A stretch of DNA of 19,344 nucleotides. Origin: an uncultured Holdemanella sp. (GTDB taxonomy: Bacteria > Bacillota_I > Bacilli_A > Erysipelotrichales > Erysipelotrichaceae). Location of the stretch: contig NZ_CAKVMR010000042.1 in NCBI RefSeq assembly GCF_934772795.1, forward strand, positions 1 to 19,344. Reading direction: 5' to 3'. Shown here piece after piece: positions 15,070-19,344 of this stretch. The notes beneath the pieces were generated by a model. It searched no databases. It saw nothing but the letters and a program-made list of their open reading frames with translations, and had not been told where the DNA came from. The stretch's first letter is position 1. The number at the start of each line of letters is the position of its first letter. Both the position numbers and the translations under genes were made by a program.

Positions 15070-15177
15070 ATGGGTGGAAGAATTTATCGTGTAGGACTGA
15101 TGGTTTTTGACTTAGATAGTTCTGATGCTTATTACAGAGATATGCTTAGGCTTAAATTTCAGGGAACAAATGTTTAA
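15070..15177 (+). pseudogene. Truncated N-terminus of a VOC/glyoxalase-like protein
   Basis: A 35-codon frame too short for a working protein of this type. Its sequence (IYRVGLMVFDLDSSDAYYRD, then MLRLKFQG) matches the first beta-alpha-beta unit of glyoxalase/bleomycin-resistance (VOC) proteins, which read roughly V-x-D-L-x-x-S-x-x-F-Y-x-D-x-L-G-L. The usual Gly of LGL is Arg here. The frame stops after QGTNV and nothing VOC-like follows. No good ribosome binding site precedes it. It lies at the upstream edge of the flavin module and may mark where that module joined. The match is from memory of the family pattern. Confidence 0.4.
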
Positions 15178-15196
15178 ACTCGATTTTTAATGATAA

Positions 15197-15215
15197 TGTA
15201 ACCATTGAATTTACA
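15197..15215. promoter_or_regulatory. Rrf2 operator candidate 1 (rrf2 promoter)
   Basis: TGTAAC-N7-TTTACA, an inverted repeat with one mismatch. It covers the -35 hexamer of the rrf2 promoter, as expected for autoregulation. The same element occurs twice more, at 15783-15801 and 15832-15850. Confidence 0.65.
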
Positions 15216-15233
15216 TCTATTTTTTGATATGAT
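15205..15233 (+). promoter_or_regulatory. Promoter of the Rrf2 regulator gene
   Basis: TTGAAT (15205-15210), a 17-nt spacer and TATGAT (15228-15233) lie 24 nt before the start codon. Confidence 0.6.
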
Positions 15234-15257
15234 TACTCTCAAATAGAGGTGTTAATA

Positions 15258-15692
15258 ATGCAGATTTCCAGCCGATTTACAATGGCAATTCATATGTTTG
15301 CTTGTATAGATACATTTTCAGACCAGAAGATGACCAGTGACTTTATGGCGGCCAGTATTGGAACCAATCCTGTGATTGTCCGTAAAATATTGCGACAGTT
15401 AAAGGCTGCCGGTCTTATTGAAGTTGCAAGAGGGACTGGCGGTGTAACAATTACCAGACCATTGGAACAGATAACATTCCTTGATGTGTATAAAGCAGTG
15501 GAATGTGCACCAGATGAAGAATTGTTTCATTTTCATGAGAATCCCAATCAGAAATGTCCGGTAGGAAAGAATATTCACCATGTTCTTGATATGAGATTGT
15601 TAGAGGTGCAGAGGGCAATGGAGGAAAAACTTTCAGAAATGACACTTGCTGATGTAAAAAGAGACATTGCAGTATATATAGACAAAGAGTAG
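15258..15692 (+). CDS. Rrf2-family transcriptional regulator (YwnA-like)
   Basis: A 144-residue DNA-binding protein. ATG 15258 is preferred because GAGGTG (15246-15251) lies 6 nt upstream. A winged helix-turn-helix spans about residues 1-70 (MQISSRFTMAIHML-type start, then ASIGTNPVIVRKILRQLKAA and a GGVTI wing), followed by the long dimerisation helix. Cysteines are at 16, 83 and 100, with NPNQKCPVGKNI typical of the YwnA branch. The C-X5-C-X7-C cluster of IscR/NsrR-type members is missing, so an IscR-like Fe-S sensor is unlikely, though Cys83/Cys100 or His91/His93 could sense redox state or a ligand. Matching inverted repeats on its own promoter and that of the next gene suggest it controls both. 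Confidence 0.9.
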   Translation: MQISSRFTMAIHMFACIDTFSDQKMTSDFMAASIGTNPVIVRKILRQLKAAGLIEVARGTGGVTITRPLEQITFLDVYKAVECAPDEELFHFHENPNQKCPVGKNIHHVLDMRLLEVQRAMEEKLSEMTLADVKRDIAVYIDKE

Positions 15693-15699
15693 CAGACAG

Positions 15700-15735
15700 A
15701 AGGCTTTGGATCACGATATCCGAAGCCTTTTTTTC
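15700..15735 (+). terminator. Terminator of the rrf2 gene
   Basis: AAGGCTTTGGAT (15700-15711) pairs with ATCCGAAGCCTT (15718-15729), with one T-G wobble and a 6-nt loop. A run of seven T follows the paired Cs. Confidence 0.9.
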
Positions 15736-15782
15736 TTGGCATAATTAATTTACGACTGTAAAAAAAAGTTGCAAAAATCAGA

Positions 15783-15801
15783 TGTAACCATTGACATTAC
15801 A
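15783..15801. promoter_or_regulatory. Rrf2 operator candidate 2 (-35 of the split-barrel gene)
   Basis: TGTAAC-N7-ATTACA, with the same half-sites and spacing as the copy on the rrf2 promoter. It contains the TTGACA -35 hexamer in its centre, so binding would block RNA polymerase. Confidence 0.7.
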
Positions 15802-15819
15802 ACAAAGGAATGTTATAGT
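15791..15819 (+). promoter_or_regulatory. Promoter of the FMN split-barrel gene and probably the flavin module
   Basis: A perfect TTGACA (15791-15796), a 17-nt spacer and TATAGT (15814-15819) preceded by an extended -10 TG: a very strong promoter, as is common when a tight repressor controls it. Confidence 0.85.
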
Positions 15820-15831
15820 GTGATTGTAAGA

Positions 15832-15850
15832 TGTAACAAGTGATGTTACA
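15832..15850. promoter_or_regulatory. Rrf2 operator candidate 3 (downstream of the start point)
   Basis: TGTAAC-N7-GTTACA, a perfect inverted repeat just after the expected transcription start (about 15826). Together with the copy at 15783 it brackets the -10 element. Confidence 0.7.
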
Positions 15851-15873
15851 ACAAATATAGGAGGTAATTTAAA

Positions 15874-16269
15874 ATGCAGAAAGTAGTAGAATTTTTACAG
15901 AAAAATCCAGTTCAGTATTTAGCAACAGTTGGAACAGATGGTAAGGCAAAATGTCGTCCATTCATGTTCTGCTTTGAACAAGATGGAAAGCTTTGGTTCT
16001 GTACCAACAACACAAAGGACGTATATAAAGATATGCAGGAAAATCCTGAGGTAGAAGTCTCAGTATCATCACCTGAATACGCTTGGATTCGTCTTCATGG
16101 TAAAGCCGTATTTGAGAACAACATGAGCGTAAAGGAAGGATGTATGAATAACCCTATCGTTAAGGGACAGTACCAGACAGCGGATAATCCTATTTTTGAG
16201 GTATTCTATCTTGAAAATCCTCATGGTGTAATCGCTGATTTCTCTGGAAATCCACCATATGAATTCTAA
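15874..16269 (+). CDS. FMN-binding split-barrel protein (pyridoxamine 5'-phosphate oxidase superfamily)
   Basis: A 131-residue, single-domain flavin-binding protein; it lacks the full length and substrate residues of true PdxH. It opens with VVEFLQKNPVQYLATVGTDGKAKCRPF, the split-barrel FMN-binding start, then KLWFCTNNTKDVYKDMQENP and WIRLHGKAVF, the usual order in this superfamily. Small members include flavin reductases and NimA-type nitroreductases; the exact reaction here is unknown. AGGAGGT lies 8 nt upstream. The gene has a strong promoter bracketed by two candidate Rrf2 sites, and the FMN riboswitch of ribU follows its stop. It has the same fold as the N-terminal half of the ferredoxin fusion at 17088. 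Confidence 0.88.
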   Translation: MQKVVEFLQKNPVQYLATVGTDGKAKCRPFMFCFEQDGKLWFCTNNTKDVYKDMQENPEVEVSVSSPEYAWIRLHGKAVFENNMSVKEGCMNNPIVKGQYQTADNPIFEVFYLENPHGVIADFSGNPPYEF

Positions 16270-16286
16270 TAACAGATAAATTACAG

Positions 16287-16435
16287 TCTTCGGGGCAAGG
16301 TGTAATTCCTGACCGGCAGTATAGTCTGCAAGCAAAAGCTGATATGGTGTAATTCCATAACCGACGGTAAAGTCCGGATGAGAGAAGATATGATAAAGCA
16401 AGTCCCGTAGGAAATCCCGTCCTGCGGGTTGTTTT
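16287..16435 (+). ncRNA. FMN riboswitch (RFN element) with terminator platform, upstream of ribU
   Basis: The aptamer runs from TCTTCGGGGCAAGGTGTAAT (P1 5' side 16287-16291) through CCTGACCGGC and CCGACGGTAAAGTCCGGATG to GAGAGAAGA (P1 3' side 16384-16388); these blocks match the RFN consensus. The expression platform is a terminator hairpin, CCCGTAGGA (16404-16412) with TCCTGCGGG (16420-16428), followed by TTGTTTT. When FMN is plentiful the aptamer should favour termination and reduce ribU and the downstream ferredoxin fusion. It can receive transcripts from the Rrf2-controlled promoter, so both signals may combine. Confidence 0.95.
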
Positions 16436-16467
16436 AAATTCAGGCATATCGTACAAAAAGGAGATTT

Positions 16468-17091
16468 ATGAGTAACAATACAACAACTAATATAAAAAGA
16501 GGAAATCTGGTTTCTACAAGGACAATAACAATGACGGCTCTATTAGCAGCTATGTCATATGTGTTGGCATTTTTGGAGTTTCCGGTTCCTTTGAGTCCAT
16601 CGTTTGCACGAATGGATCTGTCTGATTTACCTGCATTGATTGGAGCATTTGCGTTTGGACCGATAATCGGTGTGATGATTGAATTGATAAAAAATATATT
16701 ACAACTTGTATCAACATCAACAGGAGGAATTGGTGAACTTGCCAATTTCTTGATGGGGGCATCCTATGTGTTGACTGCTGGTTTTATATACAAATATAAA
16801 AAGACTAAGAAAATGGCGATGTGGGCATGTGTCATATCAAGTGTTGTTATGGGAATAGTAGCAGCAATTGTAAATTATTTTATACTTTTGCCGTTGTTTG
16901 AAATGTTTATGCCATTGGAACAGTTGATTGCATCGTTTGGTGAGTTTGTGCCTTTTATCAAGACCAAGCTAGACGTTGTGCTATTCAATGCATTGCCATT
17001 TAATATTTTAAAAGGATTAATAATTGGAGCAATTGCCATGTTGATATATAAAAAACTTACGTGGATACTGAAAGGAGAGACTGTGAAATGA
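16468..17091 (+). CDS. ribU: ECF transporter riboflavin S component RibU
   Basis: Membrane-embedded substrate-binding subunit that, with the shared EcfT and EcfA/A' proteins encoded elsewhere, imports riboflavin. A 207-residue hydrophobic protein with about six membrane segments. The family landmarks are FPVPLSPSFARMDLSDLPAL near residue 40-58 and the IELIKNILQLV helix. GEFVPF and FNILKG near the C-terminus are also typical. AAAGGAG precedes ATG 16468. The FMN riboswitch directly upstream independently supports a riboflavin role. The stop overlaps the next ATG (ATGA), so the ferredoxin fusion is under the same riboswitch. ATA codons are frequent, unlike in the gal genes. Confidence 0.95.
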   Translation: MSNNTTTNIKRGNLVSTRTITMTALLAAMSYVLAFLEFPVPLSPSFARMDLSDLPALIGAFAFGPIIGVMIELIKNILQLVSTSTGGIGELANFLMGASYVLTAGFIYKYKKTKKMAMWACVISSVVMGIVAAIVNYFILLPLFEMFMPLEQLIASFGEFVPFIKTKLDVVLFNALPFNILKGLIIGAIAMLIYKKLTWILKGETVK

Positions 17092-17696
17092 CAAAAATGG
17101 ATTATCTTAATATTCTGGTGAATGAAATTCATTCAACTACAGTTGCTACAATAGGTTCAGACGGACATCCTCAGACAAGAATCATAGATATGATGTACTA
17201 TGATGAAGAAGGTGTGTATTTTCTTACCGCAACGGGAAAAGCATTTTATGAGCAGTTAATGGAACAGCAGTATGTGGCAATATCTGCGACAAAAGACAAG
17301 ATTGCGGTGTCTTTGCGTGGAAAAATAAAGAATATCAAAAAAAAGAATCTTGATATTATGTTTGAAAAAAATCCATATATGAAGAAAATCTATCCTGGAG
17401 ATACGAAAGATGCAATTGAAGTGTTTCAGCTATATGAGGCGCAGGGAGAGTATTTTGATATCAGTAATCCATCAAATATTGTGAGGGATACTATAACAAT
17501 CGGGAAAGCAGAAGTTGTTCAGACAGGATATTATGTTGGAAAGGAATGTATTGGATGTAAACTGTGTTATTCAGTATGTCCACAAAAGTGCATAGATATA
17601 TCTTCTATTCCAGTATCAATCAATCAAAATCATTGTCTTCATTGTGGAAGATGTGCAGAAATCTGTCCAAGACAGTGTATTGAGAAAAGAAATTAA
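17088..17696 (+). CDS. FMN split-barrel / 2x[4Fe-4S] ferredoxin fusion protein
   Basis: A 202-residue two-domain protein. Residues about 8-130 form a pyridoxamine-oxidase-type FMN split barrel (STTVATIGSDGHPQTR, GVYFLTATGKAFYEQL, AVSLRGKI). Residues 150-200 form a bacterial two-cluster ferredoxin with CIGCKLCYSVCPQKC (Cys154, 157, 160, 164) and CLHCGRCAEICPRQC (Cys183, 186, 189, 193). This lets electrons pass from a low-potential donor through the clusters to FMN and an unknown acceptor. ATG 17088 is chosen over an upstream in-frame start because it overlaps the ribU stop (ATGA), with AAGGAG about 11 nt before it. It is the last gene of the riboswitch-controlled unit. It is probably a cytosolic reductase in an anaerobe. 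Confidence 0.9.
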   Translation: MTKMDYLNILVNEIHSTTVATIGSDGHPQTRIIDMMYYDEEGVYFLTATGKAFYEQLMEQQYVAISATKDKIAVSLRGKIKNIKKKNLDIMFEKNPYMKKIYPGDTKDAIEVFQLYEAQGEYFDISNPSNIVRDTITIGKAEVVQTGYYVGKECIGCKLCYSVCPQKCIDISSIPVSINQNHCLHCGRCAEICPRQCIEKRN

Positions 17697-17872
17697 TTAT
17701 AATCTTTAAGAAAATGGGCATGTTGATTGGAAAAAATTTGTGCAGTACTCTAAAAAGATGTATATTAAGATTAGATTGAAAAGGTAACAGAATAAATAAG
17801 AAATGCAAACTGTATCATAATTGGAGTGGGAGTCGGTGTATCGACGGCTACTTTATAATGGTTTGTGGTATT
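17697..17872 (+). other. Intergenic stretch with no supported gene
   Basis: Contains only very short open frames: a 21-codon frame from ATG 17715 and an ATG-less frame ending in GVGVGVSTATL-stop near 17857. The second looks like a hydrophobic C-terminal remnant but cannot be assigned. A strong terminator follows. Confidence 0.4.
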
Positions 17873-17922
17873 AAGTGGCTTTCATCTTCATAGCTTGTGA
17901 TGGAGATGAAAGCCACTTTTTG
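17873..17922 (+). terminator. Strong terminator downstream of the flavin module
   Basis: A perfect 15-bp stem, AAGTGGCTTTCATCT (17873-17887) with AGATGAAAGCCACTT (17904-17918), followed by TTTTTGT. From here to 18101 there is AT-rich DNA with no supported gene. Confidence 0.9.
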
Positions 17923-18101
17923 TATTGTATAATGCGTATTATAAATGTATAAATATATGTAGAAAAAGTTCGGATTTGATATCATGCCTAGACTTAGAAT
18001 GAATAATGTTTAAAATAATCACTTTTCTTGTTTTGAGGAGAGGTTAGTAGATATCCTATACGAAAGATTTAGATAATCTGGAATTTATGGAGGAAACACT
18101 T

Positions 18102-18542
18102 ATGTGCAAAGACATACAGATTAAGGAAGAGCGACTATCTTCAATTGAATATATTGAATTTTTAAAGCGTACGGATCTAGGATCACAGTATCCGAAGGAA
18201 CGGTTCGAAAAAAGGATAGCAAAGCTGGTTAATCATGTATCAATTAGTCTTGTTGCAAGAAACAAGGATAATCAAATTGTTGGCGTCTTATTTGGATTGA
18301 CTGACTATGCCTATTGGCTTTATATAACTGATTTAGGTGTAGACAGAGACTATTTACACCAGGGAATCGGTACGGAATTGATAAAAACAGCACATTCTTT
18401 AGCAGGCGGTAAAAAGGATATTGCTGTATATTTGGTTGCGAATAAAAATGCCATTGCATTTTACGAAAAATTGGGAATGAAAAAAGCGAATGATGTGATG
18501 GAATATGACCACATTGAATGGACAGCGTTTACTGTAGAGTAA
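18102..18542 (+). CDS. GNAT-family N-acetyltransferase
   Basis: A 146-residue acetyltransferase, complete for a single GNAT domain. The start at 18102 is preferred over ATG 18087 because GGAGG (18089-18093) lies 8 nt upstream and would be inside the longer version. The core shows DNQIVGVLFGLTDYAYWLYI, then LGVDRDYLHQGIGTELIK with the acetyl-CoA loop H-Q-G-I-G-T, then YLVANKNAIAFYEKLGM. The acceptor is unknown. It is not a recent copy of either other GNAT gene in the window. It stands alone after the terminator at 17873; the next gene begins 48 nt after its stop and may be co-transcribed. Confidence 0.88.
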   Translation: MCKDIQIKEERLSSIEYIEFLKRTDLGSQYPKERFEKRIAKLVNHVSISLVARNKDNQIVGVLFGLTDYAYWLYITDLGVDRDYLHQGIGTELIKTAHSLAGGKKDIAVYLVANKNAIAFYEKLGMKKANDVMEYDHIEWTAFTVE

Positions 18543-18590
18543 TTAACGTAATGTAATAAATAAATCAGAATTTTTTAGGGGGAAAAGATA

Positions 18591-18983
18591 ATGAAACATA
18601 AAGTAAAAGTAACAGTTTTAGACAAAAAGTTATATCCTGAATTGCAACAGCAATACTGTGCAGATCCTGCTTCTGGTGCCTGTCCTTGTTATAATGTGGG
18701 CGATGAGTTCGTTTTTTACCGTGACGATGAGCGGGATGACTTTTGGCATATGGGGTTGAACACATTGGTTAAAACAAACGGCAACAAGGATACTATTGCT
18801 GGTGGTCCGAAAATGCCGTTTTGCTCGGAAGCATGGGATGCTATTTCACGTTATATTTACACTGGCTTACAAGGCGGCTCCATTATGAAATGCTGGATGA
18901 AAAACGAAAATGAAATGATTACCTGCTGCTCAGATGGTACACGTCCGGTAATCTTCAAAATCGAGCGAGTTGATTACGAATAA
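18591..18983 (+). CDS. TIGR04076 family protein
   Basis: A 130-residue soluble protein with the TIGR04076 pattern: an N-terminal HKVKVTVLDKKLYPELQQQY strand-helix, CPCYNVGDEFVF, then MPFCSEAWDAISRYI and a C-terminal CCSDGTRPVIFKIERV. Cysteines are conserved in the middle and near the end (PFC and CC), but no activity or cofactor is established, so none is proposed. AGGGGGA lies upstream at a normal distance. It is followed by a terminator and may form a short operon with the GNAT gene before it. Confidence 0.85.
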   Translation: MKHKVKVTVLDKKLYPELQQQYCADPASGACPCYNVGDEFVFYRDDERDDFWHMGLNTLVKTNGNKDTIAGGPKMPFCSEAWDAISRYIYTGLQGGSIMKCWMKNENEMITCCSDGTRPVIFKIERVDYE

Positions 18984-19025
18984 GATATTGATAACTTCAA
19001 GTTTATCGCACTGTATATAAAAAAG

Positions 19026-19069
19026 ATCCGTTAACTTTCTAATCCCGGAAGAAAGCTTACGGATTTTTT
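19026..19069 (+). terminator. Terminator after the TIGR04076 gene
   Basis: ATCCGTTAACTTTCT (19026-19040) pairs with AGAAAGCTTACGGAT (19050-19064), with a small internal mismatch, followed by TTTTT. The following 19070-19200 holds no supported gene; one 33-codon frame there, without an ATG, is not convincing. Confidence 0.8.
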
Positions 19070-19201
19070 GTGTTTCTTGACGAGCAAACAGGGTGTATGC
19101 TGATTGCACATTGAATATAAGAATTTACTAGCAGGAAGTTTCAATCCGCTGATTATTCATATATACTTTATTCAGAAATATAAATCGGAATTTGTGAGTT
19201 T

Positions 19202-19241
19202 TTGAATTCAACACAAAATCCTCTTTGTGTTGTTCAATTTT
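19202..19241. terminator. Long hairpin with T-tract upstream of the last gene (terminator or attenuator)
   Basis: TTGAA-TT-CAACACAAA (19202-19217) pairs with TTTGTGTTG-TTCAA (19224-19237): 14 bp with a 2-nt bulge and a 6-nt loop, then TTTT. No gene ends just before it on the plus strand, since the previous gene already has its own terminator. It may therefore be an attenuator or a terminator for unseen minus-strand transcription. Confidence 0.6.
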
Positions 19242-19291
19242 CCTCCCGTTGATAATATCATAGAGTCATCAAATAAAGGAGGCAATGAGCC

Positions 19292-19344
19292 ATGAATACA
19301 GATAAAATTTATGCAGAACAGCTCGCTAACGAGTATGCACCAAA
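19292..19344 (+). CDS. Start of an unidentified gene (3' end outside the window)
   Basis: Only 17 complete codons plus a partial one are visible: MNTDKIYAEQLANEYAP. AAAGGAGG (19275-19282) lies 9 nt upstream, which makes the start secure; a competing ATG at 19285 stops after six codons. From memory, similar N-termini occur in small Lachnospiraceae membrane proteins, sometimes labelled dihydropteridine reductase. That recall is weak and the label itself doubtful, so no function is given. Confidence 0.6.
   Translation, partial: MNTDKIYAEQLANEYAP

Noticed and set aside
16069..16762. Minus-strand open frames across the split-barrel gene, riboswitch and ribU
   Set aside because: They run antisense through a conserved gene and a structured RNA; no coding signals.
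17780..17857. Possible small peptide ending in GVGVGVSTATL (bacteriocin- or membrane-peptide-like)
   Set aside because: No start codon in frame after the preceding stop and no ribosome binding site; at most a remnant.
11421..18542. Three GNAT genes as products of one recent duplication
   Set aside because: Apart from the 210-bp repeat, the three proteins differ throughout in length and motif sequence, so they are separate family members.
19105..19206. 33-codon frame starting at a TTG between the last two genes
   Set aside because: No ATG, no ribosome binding site, no recognisable family; it overlaps the hairpin at 19202.

Overview
The window looks like the chromosome of a low-GC Bacillota species, most likely from the Erysipelotrichales or a close relative. 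This rests on AT-rich DNA, strong GGAGG-type ribosome binding sites, a class II GalT, the GNHTDHQ-type galactokinase and several gut-Firmicute families. The taxonomic call is inference.

Region 1 (1-5732, + strand) starts with the 3' part of a HAD phosphatase. Next comes a complete Leloir operon, galT-galM-galK-galE, with every junction overlapping. It has a TTGACA-17-TACACT promoter whose -10 region lies inside a CcpA-type cre site, and it ends in a bidirectional terminator shared with the convergent genes.

Region 2 (5732-8420) holds a minus-strand pair, a GT14-like protein and a YfcE/MJ0936-type phosphodiesterase that overlap by 13 nt. Divergent from them is hflX, which has no Shine-Dalgarno and may be leaderless.

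Region 3 (8390-11355, - strand) is a tight operon: deoC, manA, an RmlD-like SDR and a C_GCAxxG_C_C protein. Its promoter is TTGACT-17-TAGAAT, next to a perfect 18-bp palindrome between it and the diverging acetyltransferase promoter.

Region 4 (11390-14600, + strand) is the most unusual part. The original operon seems to have been GNAT acetyltransferase, DUF7916-like TIM barrel, PTS IIB. A DUF1016/YhcG-type PDDEXK nuclease gene with foreign codon use now sits between the first two. It is flanked by 210-bp direct repeats (5 mismatches) of the GNAT 3' end. The upstream GNAT copy keeps a complete reading frame with a different tail (RCKA instead of RSKL). The downstream fragment keeps the RBS and ATGA overlap of the next gene. 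Both host genes therefore stay intact, as expected if the nuclease gene arrived with a replacement 3' end.

Region 5 (about 14600-19344, + strand) has different codon use (frequent ATA) and looks acquired. It contains a YjaB-like GNAT, a truncated VOC/glyoxalase N-terminus, and a flavin module: an Rrf2 regulator, an FMN-binding split-barrel protein, an FMN riboswitch with ribU, and a split-barrel/2x[4Fe-4S] ferredoxin fusion. Three copies of one inverted repeat, TGTAAC-N7-NTTACA, lie on the rrf2 promoter and on both sides of the split-barrel promoter -10, which suggests a small Rrf2 regulon. Another GNAT, a TIGR04076 protein and the start of one more gene close the window. No rRNA, tRNA, transposase, integrase or CRISPR array was seen.
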